This document shows positions 1 through 6,635 of a stretch of DNA of 28,023 nucleotides, one piece after another. Within the stretch, counting starts at the first letter, position 1. Each line of letters begins with the position of its first letter. The stretch covers positions 1-28,023 of IMG/VR virus record IMGVR_UViG_3300019487_000082, one strand, 5' to 3'. Source of the stretch: a virus. A program made the position numbers and the translations under genes. The notes beneath the pieces are model-generated. The model did no database searches and was not told the DNA's origin. It saw nothing but the letters and a program-made list of their open reading frames with translations.

Positions 1-214
1 CGATGCAGGCGTGGTCGAGGTTGTCATCGATCCACTTCTTCATCACGGAGAATTCATTGAAGTCGAAAAGCATCCCGACCTCATTGAGTGCATCGCCGTG
101 AACGTGGAAACGCGCGCGCCAAGTGTGCCCGTGAATGTTCGCGCATTTGCCCTGGTAGCCGAGCACGAGGCGATGAGCGGCGTCGAAACTGATTTCTTTT
201 GTGACCGAGTACAT
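1..214 (-). CDS. queD: QueD-like 6-carboxytetrahydropterin synthase, 3' end cut by the window edge
   Basis: Reading the minus strand from ATG at 214-212 gives 71 residues that run off the left edge without a stop. The family converts 7,8-dihydroneopterin triphosphate to 6-carboxytetrahydropterin, an early step to preQ0 and queuosine. Seen in the sequence: FDAAHRL with H14, the family cysteine in GKC (C24), the metal-ligand motif IHGHTW (H28, H30), GMLFDF at 47-52 and LDHA near residue 67. These match the zinc-binding histidine triad and active-site cysteine of QueD, a family of about 120 residues, so a little over half is present. A strong GGAGG lies six bases before the ATG. It is divergent from the AT-hook-like gene at 422. 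In phages, queD usually serves 7-deazaguanine DNA modification or host queuosine supply; which one applies here cannot be told from this fragment. The broader 6-pyruvoyl-tetrahydropterin synthase family is the main alternative. Confidence 0.9.
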   Translation of the reverse strand, partial: MYSVTKEISFDAAHRLVLGYQGKCANIHGHTWRARFHVHGDALNEVGMLFDFNEFSVMKKWIDDNLDHACI

Positions 215-292
215 TGTGTACCTCCGTTGCTCAAACACTTTCGCGTCGTCGATTGAGGAAGTCAACGCGCGTTTGGGCCACTAATAACTGGG

Positions 293-321
293 TCACTCAA
301 TCGGGTGCGTGTACTTTAATG
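293..321 (+). promoter_or_regulatory. Promoter-like element, copy 1 of a repeated 14-mer
   Basis: A TCACTCA box is followed 8 bases later by CGTGTACTTTAATG (308-321). The 14-mer recurs exactly at 357-370, and each copy has a TCAC(T/G)CA box at nearly the same distance upstream. TTTAAT could act as a -10 element. The upstream box does not resemble the sigma70 -35 consensus, so this may be a phage-specific promoter or paired operator sites. It lies in the 207-bp gap between queD (minus) and the gene at 422 (plus). Orientation is assigned from the TTTAAT reading. Confidence 0.5.
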
Positions 322-339
322 ATCGTGTAACTACCGAGA

Positions 340-370
340 TTCACGCACGAAATTGACGTGTACTTTAATG
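340..370 (+). promoter_or_regulatory. Promoter-like element, copy 2 of a repeated 14-mer
   Basis: This is the second exact copy of CGTGTACTTTAATG (357-370), preceded by TCACGCA at 341-347. It sits about 50 bp upstream of the start codon at 422. A TTGACG at 353-358 is too close to TTTAAT to form a standard sigma70 pair with it. The tandem arrangement, 49 bp apart, points to two promoters or two operators controlling the 422 gene. Confidence 0.5.
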
Positions 371-421
371 GGTAGACCCGCTCAACGCATCGTGTTAATA
401 TTGAATCAATGGAGGTACACG

Positions 422-787
422 ATGAGTCCTATCAACGCACAACGCAAGCTGGCTCGGCTCGCGGCCCAAATTGGGCAAATTCAAGAGCGCATCGAGAAAC
501 TCAGCGCCGCGATGGATGGCATGTCGAAGCCGCGCGGAGCGAAAGTAATCGACATGAAAGGACGACGCCGAAACGGCGCACGCAAAGGACGAGGGCGTCC
601 GCGCGGTGAATCGAAAGCCATCGGCAAAGTCATCAAGTTCCGCGGCGTTCGCGTGAAAGTGATGGAAAAGGACCTCACCAAATTTTGGGTGAGGGCATTG
701 TCGAATGTCGAAGTGAACGGGAGGACGAAGAAAAAAGGCTCGACGTTCCCCGTGTCGACAACGGTCGTGTTCAAGCAGCTGGCCTAA
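422..787 (+). CDS. Small basic DNA-binding-like protein with AT-hook-like stretch
   Basis: 121 residues. ATG at 422 is chosen because GGAGG (411-415) lies six bases upstream; the frame is open further 5' but has no ribosome site there. The first ~40 residues look like a helical oligomerisation segment (LARLAAQIGQIQERIEKLSAA). A very basic middle follows, with RRRNGARKGRGRPRGE containing an AT-hook-like GRPRG core. The C-terminal half (from about KVIKFRGVRVKVMEK) looks beta-rich. A coiled coil plus GRGRPRG is reminiscent of H-NS or Lsr2-type nucleoid proteins, but I cannot assign a family. Its own promoter-like repeats and strong terminator make it a stand-alone unit. A role as a phage silencer or regulator is inference. 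Confidence 0.85.
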   Translation: MSPINAQRKLARLAAQIGQIQERIEKLSAAMDGMSKPRGAKVIDMKGRRRNGARKGRGRPRGESKAIGKVIKFRGVRVKVMEKDLTKFWVRALSNVEVNGRTKKKGSTFPVSTTVVFKQLA

Positions 788-804
788 TTAAACGAACGAA
801 CGCG

Positions 805-843
805 AACCCCCGAGTCATCGAAAGGTGGCTCGGGGGTTTTTCT
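805..843 (+). terminator. Rho-independent terminator
   Basis: CCCCCGAGTCA (807-817) pairs with TGGCTCGGGGG (826-836) with one G-T wobble around an 8-base loop, followed by TTTTTCTTT. AA at 805-806 can also pair with the first two T's. It lies 17 bases after the stop of the 422 gene and separates it from the head operon starting at 905. Confidence 0.92.
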
Positions 844-904
844 TTGCTTTGACTCCAGCCGAACTCCATCGCATCCTCTGCCAAACCCTTTCACAGGAGA
901 GCCG

Positions 905-1108
905 ATGGAAGAAAAGAAAGAGCAACGCCCGCCGACGGTTGAGGAGCAGGAGAAAGCGCACTACGCGGACAAGGTGAAACGCGGAGTCGCGGCTGGACCT
1001 CGCAAGCACGGTGAGAGAACGGCTGACCACGGCATGGGTTCCCCCGGCGATTGCCACGAAAGCCAAGTCCCACCGAAGCCGGTTGAGACAGAAAAGGACA
1101 AGCAGTAA
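905..1108 (+). CDS. Small charged hypothetical protein
   Basis: 67 residues starting at ATG 905, with AGGAGAG a few bases upstream (895-901). It is rich in Glu, Lys, Pro and Arg, with no hydrophobic core and a charged PPKPVETEKDKQ tail, so it is probably disordered. There is one cysteine (near DCHES). I do not recognise it. It is the first gene after the terminator at 805-843 and may start the head operon. No convincing promoter is visible in 844-904; a TTGACT at 849-854 lacks a good -10 partner. Confidence 0.65.
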   Translation: MEEKKEQRPPTVEEQEKAHYADKVKRGVAAGPRKHGERTADHGMGSPGDCHESQVPPKPVETEKDKQ

Positions 1109-1116
1109 GATTTTGA

Positions 1117-1180
1117 TGAGGCTGGGAGTTTGAAAAGTGCCGTCGGCTACCCCCGATGCATCGAAAAGCTCCCGGCCTCA
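1117..1180 (+). promoter_or_regulatory. Long structured RNA leader upstream of the 1213 gene
   Basis: TGAGGCTGGGAG (1117-1128) pairs with CTCCCGGCCTCA (1169-1180) with one G-T wobble. The helix can extend inward by about three more pairs. Inside it, CGTCGG (1141-1146) pairs with CCGATG (1153-1158) around CTACCC. The result is a nested two-tier hairpin of about 64 bases. No U-tract follows, so it is not a simple terminator. It ends about 30 bases before the start codon at 1213. It could be a processing site, a 5' stabiliser or a regulatory leader. Confidence 0.6.
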
Positions 1181-1212
1181 CTAACCGACGATTAGTCGAA
1201 AGGACAAACGGC

Positions 1213-1926
1213 ATGAATGAAGCGAAGAAGGCGGCTCCAGTAGTGGAGAACCGCGAAGCCAAGATCGTGATGAAGGGCAATCGCCAGATCCGTCACGATC
1301 TTTTCAAACTCGCCCCGGCCAAAATGACCAAGAACAACGGATGGAAACAGGGGCTTCCTATCCTCGTGCATCACGAACATACGCATATCTTCCATTCGAG
1401 GAGTGAGAAGACGGGGAAGGTGAACGTGCATTGTTCCCCCGCGGGTGGGCATTTCCACGAGGTCGTCGTCGACTGGACCAAGACGGTGAAGAAGACGGTC
1501 GAGCTCGATGGAGTGATGCAGGAGATCGAATCGCCGATGGTCAAGTGCGGGCCGGCGCTCTGCATTCACCGCGCGATGGTGGACGGAGTGGAGATCAAGG
1601 AGATCGTCCCGCCGAGCATCGCGGTGGATACGAGATCTCCGGCCTTCGCCCATCTCAAGAATGCCGTGGACAACCCAGGCAAGGATGGGCAACTCGTCGA
1701 CCGTCACACTCACGACGTGATCTATCTCCAGTCGGAGTACTTCACGATGGGAGAACGGAACGAGTTCAGAAAGCACAACAGGCAGGAAGTGCAAAACGCG
1801 ATGAGCGGTCCCGCGAGCCAACAGATCATGGCAGCCGCTCAACTGGCCGCGAACGCCGCAAAGGGCAAAGAGATCGCTGACGGCAAGGCGGCTCCTCCAC
1901 CGAAGCAAGAAGGCGATGAGAAGTGA
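1213..1926 (+). CDS. Histidine-rich hypothetical protein upstream of terminase
   Basis: 237 residues. ATG 1213 is preferred because AAAGGA lies about eight bases upstream; an in-frame ATG at 1156 lacks a ribosome site and falls inside the hairpin. Histidines and cysteines are clustered: HHEHTHIFH at 53-61, VHC at 72-74, GGHFH at 79-82, KCGPALCIH at 111-119 and DRHTH at 163-167. The spacing suggests a metal-binding beta-rich fold, but that is inference. The last ~40 residues are an Ala-rich helix and a Pro/Lys tail. Its stop overlaps the start of the 1923 gene (GTGA), so the two are probably co-translated. I do not recognise the family. Confidence 0.85.
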   Translation: MNEAKKAAPVVENREAKIVMKGNRQIRHDLFKLAPAKMTKNNGWKQGLPILVHHEHTHIFHSRSEKTGKVNVHCSPAGGHFHEVVVDWTKTVKKTVELDGVMQEIESPMVKCGPALCIHRAMVDGVEIKEIVPPSIAVDTRSPAFAHLKNAVDNPGKDGQLVDRHTHDVIYLQSEYFTMGERNEFRKHNRQEVQNAMSGPASQQIMAAAQLAANAAKGKEIADGKAAPPPKQEGDEK

Positions 1927-2330
1927 TCGACTTCAACGTCGTCAGGCACTTCGATGACGCCTGCAAGGTGCTGATTGATAAGCGAATGGTGCCGTTGCCC
2001 GAAGGGGTGAGTGCACAGGAAATACTGCGCCTGCTCAGGGAACACGAGCGGCGGCACGTTTGCCTCAACAACGTCTGCGACCAGATCGAACGATTCGAGC
2101 GCGCCAATAGGAAGAATCAGGACAAGCGGAAGATCTTCCAGCTCATCGCTGCCGCGGCTCAACTCTATGTTCTGGCCGTGCTCGAGCATCGCAGGCAGAT
2201 GCTCCTCAGCGTCGCCGAAGCAAAGCGCCTGGCATCCGAGGGCAATCTCCGCAAGGAGATGGCTCAGATAACGCGCGAGGCCACTCATGTCGAAGAATTC
2301 AAAGAGGGGACGCCCAAGCAAGCAGGTTGA
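1923..2330 (+). CDS. Helical hypothetical protein in the terminase operon
   Basis: 135 residues from GTG 1923, whose bases overlap the previous stop (GTGA). There is no strong ribosome site, which fits translational coupling. It appears almost wholly alpha-helical, with long charged helices such as AQEILRLLREHERRH (31-45) and ERFERANRKNQDKRKIF (56-72), then an Ala-rich helix to about residue 105. Its 3' end overlaps the small terminase gene by 44 bases. Function unknown; position suggests a packaging or head-assembly accessory role. Confidence 0.8.
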   Translation: MIDFNVVRHFDDACKVLIDKRMVPLPEGVSAQEILRLLREHERRHVCLNNVCDQIERFERANRKNQDKRKIFQLIAAAAQLYVLAVLEHRRQMLLSVAEAKRLASEGNLRKEMAQITREATHVEEFKEGTPKQAG

Positions 2331-2760
2331 CAAGGCGCGGCTACAACACATCGCATCGAACTTCTGGACCGTGGAAGAGATGGCGGATGATGTCGGTTGT
2401 GGCAAGCGAACGCTCGAGATCAAATTCTGCGCGCTCATAGAAAAGGGGAGGCGGCGCGGCAGGGCGAGCCTGAGGTCGACGCAGTTCCTTTTGGCGATGG
2501 GAAGGCCGCCGATTGCAGCGGAGTACTTGAGGCAGAAGCAGGACGAGAATGGCAGGCAGTCGGGCGACCTGGTGCTCGATCCGAACGGCAAACCAATCAA
2601 GATCAGGGATGCAGTACCGGCAATCGCGCCGAACACGACGATGCTGATCTGGCTCGGAAAGCAGCACCTTGGTCAGAGCGACAAAGTGGACTTCCCCGAT
2701 GTGCCTGCGGATGGATTCTCATTCATCAAACCACCCCCAAAGGAGCCGGCGAATGAGTAA
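2287..2760 (+). CDS. Terminase small subunit-like protein
   Basis: 157 residues. The ATG at 2287 has GAGG six bases upstream. A basic N-terminus (KRGRPSKQ) leads into a probable helix-turn-helix around 27-46 (WTVEEMADDVGCGKRTLEI). Residues 116-133 contain NTTMLIWLGKQHLGQ, a phrase common in small terminase-like DNA-packaging proteins. The family binds the packaging site and hands DNA to the large subunit. Between these two parts is a loop (about 84-110) that looks like an insertion. It lies two genes before the large subunit, the expected place. Recognition is from motif memory, not a search. Confidence 0.78.
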   Translation: MSKNSKRGRPSKQVDKARLQHIASNFWTVEEMADDVGCGKRTLEIKFCALIEKGRRRGRASLRSTQFLLAMGRPPIAAEYLRQKQDENGRQSGDLVLDPNGKPIKIRDAVPAIAPNTTMLIWLGKQHLGQSDKVDFPDVPADGFSFIKPPPKEPANE

Positions 2761-3043
2761 CAACCGAAAAGGGAAGGTCCTCACGCTGTCCGTGCTCAAT
2801 GGGGAGAAGAAGAAGGGCGGCGGCCCGAATCCTCCCGACGATGAAGCCACGGTGGAAGGAATCATCAATGACCTCATCTCCCGCAAGGGCAGCATCAGGA
2901 ATCTAACGGTGGTGGTTGAGGAGGAGGACTGCTTCTACTGCATGTACAACGTGATGAGCGAGAGCAAGCGGAGCTTCCTCATTCACATCCAAGAGCACGA
3001 GTTCTTCTCAAACTTCGTTCAGATGAAACCACCCAGTGCCTAA
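2753..3043 (+). CDS. Hypothetical protein between the terminase subunits
   Basis: 96 residues. ATG 2753 has AGGAG (2741-2745) seven bases upstream and overlaps the end of the small terminase gene by 8 bases, so it is preferred to the in-frame ATG at 2669. An N-terminal Lys/Gly linker (KKKGGGPNPPDD) precedes a compact alpha/beta-looking part with two cysteines close together (DCFYC). The stop overlaps the GTG start of the large terminase by 8 bases. No family recognised. Confidence 0.8.
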   Translation: MSNNRKGKVLTLSVLNGEKKKGGGPNPPDDEATVEGIINDLISRKGSIRNLTVVVEEEDCFYCMYNVMSESKRSFLIHIQEHEFFSNFVQMKPPSA

Positions 3044-4334
3044 GCTGATTCACTACGACCACTGGACTGTGCCGTTCCAGGGGGAGTTCCACTTCAGCAC
3101 CGCACCAAAGGTGTACCTCTCCACTGGGTACGGTGGTGGGAAGACGTACAGCCTAGTTCAGAAGATGTTCTGGCTCATGAATCTCAATCGTGGGCTTCCG
3201 GGGGGGATGCTCGTTCCCACGCTCGCGATGTATAAGCGAGACGTCGTTCCGACCATTGAGCAGATCTGTGATGAGAATAAAATCAGGAACCGACACATCC
3301 GCGGGGAGAGAGCCTGGTTATTCCCCGACGCTAAGGCGAAGGTGTACGTCTTCCACAGCCAGGATGAGGGTCGTAGCATTCGCGGGCCCAACCTCGCATG
3401 GGGAACAGCCAATGAGGTCACTCTATGCAGTCGCGCCGCGTTCCTCGCGTTCCTGGGCCGGATTAGAGAGAAGAAGGCGCAGCTCCTCCAGCTCGCCATG
3501 TCAGGCACACCGGAGGGCTTCAACTGGACCTATGAGTATTTCGTCGAGAACCCGAGAGCCGACACACACCTAATCATCGGAGACGCGAGGCGCAACGTCT
3601 TCGTCAACTCGTCGTACTTCGACATCCTGAGCAACTCCTACGACGAGCTCATGCAGCAGCAGTACATTCTCGGCCAGTGGGTGAACCTGGTCGGCAAGCG
3701 CGCGGCTTGGATGTTCGACCGCATGAGGCACACGGACATCCAGATGCAGCAGAAGATCGTCAGGCTCCCAGGAATGCCTGTACTCGTGAGCCTTGACTTC
3801 AACGTCACGCCAATGGCTGCGACGCTTTGGAATCACGCACCAGGTAGATGGAACTACGTCACAGGCGAAGCCGTCTCTCATGAGCTGCGCGCATTCGATG
3901 AAGTGAAGATCGATAGCTCGAACACTTACGAGATGTGCGACGCACTCAAGGAGAAGCTCGGGGATGAAGACGACATCACGATCTTCCCCGACCCCGCTGG
4001 CGCTGCCCGTTCGACAAAATCACTGCACAGCGATATCCAGATCCTCAAAGAGTACGGCGGGTTTGAGAAGATCAAGTACAAGACGAAGATTTCAGTGAGA
4101 GATTGCCTCAACTCGCTGAACAACGTACTCGCCAAGGACGATATAGTGCTAAACTCAAACACATGCCGCAACACTATCGCTGACTACGAGCAGTGCGTCT
4201 TTAAGGGCAACGTCTTCGAGATCGACAAGTCGAACCTGGCTCGTACACACTGGCTCGACGGATCCAAGAACATGGTCGAGTACCTGCATCCTGCCGTCGG
4301 ATACGGCAGCTTCCGAGAGGAGAGAATCCGGTGA
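3036..4334 (+). CDS. terL: Terminase large subunit
   Basis: 432 residues from GTG 3036, which overlaps the previous stop. It is the ATPase-nuclease motor that packages DNA into the prohead. Walker A is GYGGGKT at 31-37. The Walker B and catalytic glutamate region is NLAWGTANEV at 119-128, with E127 likely catalytic. The coupling motif SGTPEG is at 156-161. The RNase H-like nuclease domain begins with VSLDFNVTP (D254), then ITIFPDPAG (D319), and a probable third acidic position near HWLDGS (D408). Length and motif order are typical. Start choice rests on the overlap, since no strong ribosome site is visible. The 3' end overlaps the portal start (GTGA). Confidence 0.95.
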   Translation: MPKLIHYDHWTVPFQGEFHFSTAPKVYLSTGYGGGKTYSLVQKMFWLMNLNRGLPGGMLVPTLAMYKRDVVPTIEQICDENKIRNRHIRGERAWLFPDAKAKVYVFHSQDEGRSIRGPNLAWGTANEVTLCSRAAFLAFLGRIREKKAQLLQLAMSGTPEGFNWTYEYFVENPRADTHLIIGDARRNVFVNSSYFDILSNSYDELMQQQYILGQWVNLVGKRAAWMFDRMRHTDIQMQQKIVRLPGMPVLVSLDFNVTPMAATLWNHAPGRWNYVTGEAVSHELRAFDEVKIDSSNTYEMCDALKEKLGDEDDITIFPDPAGAARSTKSLHSDIQILKEYGGFEKIKYKTKISVRDCLNSLNNVLAKDDIVLNSNTCRNTIADYEQCVFKGNVFEIDKSNLARTHWLDGSKNMVEYLHPAVGYGSFREERIR

Positions 4335-5971
4335 AACTCAGAAGCGAAGACGATCTGCTCAAGAAGGAAGTCCGCATGGCAATCATCGCCGAGGTCACTG
4401 GCAATGAGAACCTCGGCCGCAAGAACGAGATGCTTCGCCGGCATGAGATCTACCGCGACAAGAATCGCAAGTGGGTGATCCACGCACTGGCCCAAGAGGG
4501 ATACAAGGAGACGACACTCGCCCAGATGCAGAATCGTGCGGCTAATATCTCCGTCTGTCGCCGCATCATCAACAAGCTCGCGCGCACCTACGTTGGTGGA
4601 GTAGAGCGCAAGTGCGAGGTGGCGAGCGACCAGAAAACATTGGATCAGCTCGTAAAGGTTCTGGACTTCAACACCGCACAGAAGAAGCTCGACCGCTTCA
4701 GGCAATTATTCAAGAACGCGCTCATCTACTTCTACCCTTGCAAGAGTGCCATGGAGGTTCGCCCTGACGATGGGATGCCGCTATGGGAGATCAAAGCCAA
4801 GGCGATGGCTCCGTGGCAGTACGACGCCATCGAGGACATGGCGGATCCGACGCGTGCAATGTGCTACATCCTCACCGACTTTCCCGAGCGCGAGCAGTTC
4901 ATCACGGTCAACGCGAACTATGCTCGAGGGGCGCAGGGCTATCGAGATCCTGGATTCTCCACGTCACAAGGGGATGGGAGAGATCAGATCATCGCCGACA
5001 ACCCTGCCGACAAGGGAAAGGAGAAGCGGGAGTTCGTCTTCTGGTCGGCCAAGTACCATTTCACCTGCGATGATAAGGGAGAGATCATCCCGTTGAAGTC
5101 GGGGGAGAACAATCTCAATCCGATTCAGATGATGCCGTTCGCCGACGTCCACGAAGACCAGGACGGGAACTACTGGGCCGAAGGTGGGGATGACGTCATC
5201 GAGGGCTCGGTACTCATCAATAAACTGCTGACCGATGGCAACTACATCGCGTTCACCCAAGGATGGGGGCAACTCGTCATCTCCGCGCCGGAGATTCCGA
5301 AGAAGCTCCAGGGAGGACCGGACAACGCTTTCATCTTCGAAACGAAACCCGATACGCCAGAGCCGAAGGTCTACTTCGCCACCTCAAACCCGAACCTGAT
5401 GCAATGGCTTGAGTCGGTCAGGATGCACCTGGCGATGCTCCTCACGACCAACGGACTCAGCCCGAGATCGGTATCAGCGAAGCTCGATGCGACCACCATC
5501 TCGTCGGGCATCGCGATGCTAATCGAGAACTCCGATGTGGATGAGGAGACGAAGGACACGCAGAGTGTTTTCCGTGCGGCTGAGCCTGTTGAATGGAGAA
5601 TCGTGACGGCCTGGCAAACACTCTATGGAGAGCGCAAGCTGCTCATCAAAGATCTGGCCGAGGTTCCTCCGATGAAGGAGCCGACGAAGATCGCGCTCAA
5701 GTTCTTGCAGATCGCACCACCCATCACAGAGGGCGAGAAACTCGATGCGATGAAGAAGCGCAAGGAGATTGGCATCGCCACGACGAAGGACCTCATCAAG
5801 CTCGACAATCCAGATCTTACGGACGAGCAGGTGGATGCGAGGATGGAAGAGCTCACAGAGGAGAAGAAAGCCAATCAAGCGGAGATGGGCCTTGGTCAGG
5901 ACGACAATCCGATTCAAAATCAAAATAAACAGGAGGAGCCGCCCAATGCCGAAGAAGAAGAAGATGCCTAA
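4331..5971 (+). CDS. Portal protein
   Basis: 546 residues from GTG 4331, overlapping the terminase stop, with GGAG about 10 bases upstream. Position directly after the large terminase, the length and the pattern (helical N-terminus, central mixed region, long helix around MQWLESVRMHLAMLL, Glu/Gln-rich tail) fit a portal of the SPP1 gp6-like type, which forms the dodecameric channel at the capsid vertex. LSPRSVSAKLDATTISSGIAM resembles the crown-proximal region of such portals. The C-terminal tail (EEPPNAEEEEDA) is very acidic, while the overlapping micro-ORF reads the same bases as Lys-rich. Confidence 0.88.
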   Translation: MKLRSEDDLLKKEVRMAIIAEVTGNENLGRKNEMLRRHEIYRDKNRKWVIHALAQEGYKETTLAQMQNRAANISVCRRIINKLARTYVGGVERKCEVASDQKTLDQLVKVLDFNTAQKKLDRFRQLFKNALIYFYPCKSAMEVRPDDGMPLWEIKAKAMAPWQYDAIEDMADPTRAMCYILTDFPEREQFITVNANYARGAQGYRDPGFSTSQGDGRDQIIADNPADKGKEKREFVFWSAKYHFTCDDKGEIIPLKSGENNLNPIQMMPFADVHEDQDGNYWAEGGDDVIEGSVLINKLLTDGNYIAFTQGWGQLVISAPEIPKKLQGGPDNAFIFETKPDTPEPKVYFATSNPNLMQWLESVRMHLAMLLTTNGLSPRSVSAKLDATTISSGIAMLIENSDVDEETKDTQSVFRAAEPVEWRIVTAWQTLYGERKLLIKDLAEVPPMKEPTKIALKFLQIAPPITEGEKLDAMKKRKEIGIATTKDLIKLDNPDLTDEQVDARMEELTEEKKANQAEMGLGQDDNPIQNQNKQEEPPNAEEEEDA

Positions 5972-5987
5972 GAAGCCGAGGTACTAG
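5946..5987 (+). CDS. 13-residue basic micro-ORF overlapping the portal 3' end
   Basis: ATG 5946 to TAG 5987 encodes MPKKKKMPKKPRY. A near-perfect ribosome site, AGGAGGAG (5931-5938), sits about nine bases upstream inside the portal gene. The stop is immediately followed by the TTG start of the next gene at 5988. It could be a translated peptide, or a relay that delivers ribosomes to the weak TTG start. The repeat-like GAAGAAGAAGAAG composition means chance is possible. Confidence 0.45.
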   Translation: MPKKKKMPKKPRY

Positions 5988-6443
5988 TTGAGCCGAAAGG
6001 TCAGATTCGACTTCGATCCATTCGAGCTGACCGGCGTCGACTTGCCTGCTGGCGCTGATAAGGACGATGTCCTTGAGGAGGTCGGGCAGTATGTCGTCGA
6101 GGAAATACTCAGCTACGTCGCAAACAAGAACAGTCCAGTACAAGGACACGGAAACTTCCCTGCTCTCTCAAAGGAGTACAGAAAACGAAAGATTGAATCA
6201 GGACGACCAGGAGTGCCTGATCTCGTATTCGACGGCGACATGCTTGACGCTCTTAACCACGGCACTCGTGGTACTCAGGTACGCATCGAGGTCACCGGAT
6301 CAGAGGCAGACAAAGCGGACGGGCATTGCAATCTCAGCGGCGACAGCGATCTCCCGCTTCGTCGGTTCATTCCTGACGAGGGCGAGACGTTCAAGAAGCC
6401 AATCGTTGACGGTATCGCACGAATCATCCGGTCTCATCTCTAA
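5988..6443 (+). CDS. Head-tail joining / virion morphogenesis-like protein
   Basis: 151 residues from TTG 5988, with GAGG (5978-5981) six bases upstream. The central stretch NKNSPVQGHGNF, then ALSKEYRKRK, VPDLVFDGDMLDAL and LPLRRFIP follows the pattern of phage virion-morphogenesis or tail-completion proteins, which join the filled head to the tail or act as minor head proteins. It resembles the protein at 6635 in layout (SPV-G motif, Tyr-Lys segment, a G-x2-LDxL helix start, then a Pro-rich motif), suggesting the two are distant paralogs. Exact role among neck proteins is uncertain. Confidence 0.7.
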   Translation: MSRKVRFDFDPFELTGVDLPAGADKDDVLEEVGQYVVEEILSYVANKNSPVQGHGNFPALSKEYRKRKIESGRPGVPDLVFDGDMLDALNHGTRGTQVRIEVTGSEADKADGHCNLSGDSDLPLRRFIPDEGETFKKPIVDGIARIIRSHL

Positions 6444-6458
6444 CTTAAGGGGGAAATT

Positions 6459-6635
6459 ATGAGTCGCTCAAGCAACAGCAGTCAGGTACGCGAGGCTCTG
6501 GTTGAGATGGCGATGGAACTTCTCCAGAAGCGGATAGAGAAGCTGAAGGCGAGGAAGTTCGTCCTCTTCCCGTGGCTGCGAATCAAGTGGCTGATGCGCA
6601 AGTGGAAAAAGGCGATGGACCTGCTCGAGGGCTGA
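6459..6635 (+). CDS. 58-residue very basic helical protein
   Basis: ATG 6459 has AAGGGGG just upstream (6447-6453). The stop TGA at 6633-6635 shares a base with the ATG of the next gene (TGATG), showing tight coupling. After a Ser-rich start, the chain looks like one long amphipathic helix: ALVEMAMELLQKRIEKLKARK, then FVLFPWLRIKWLMRKWKKAMDLL with four tryptophans or phenylalanines and many Lys/Arg. It may bind membrane or DNA, or simply be an assembly helper. I do not recognise it. Confidence 0.7.
   Translation: MSRSSNSSQVREALVEMAMELLQKRIEKLKARKFVLFPWLRIKWLMRKWKKAMDLLEG

Noticed and set aside
11-256. Plus-strand open frame at the left edge
   Set aside because: It is antisense to the queD fragment, whose motifs and ribosome site are clear; the plus product has no recognisable features.
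1156-1212. Upstream in-frame start for the histidine-rich gene
   Set aside because: No ribosome site and it lies inside the hairpin; ATG 1213 has AAAGGA at good spacing.
1192-2636. Long minus-strand open frames (238 and 265 residues)
   Set aside because: They are antisense shadows of the coupled plus-strand genes, lack ribosome sites and do not look like folded proteins.
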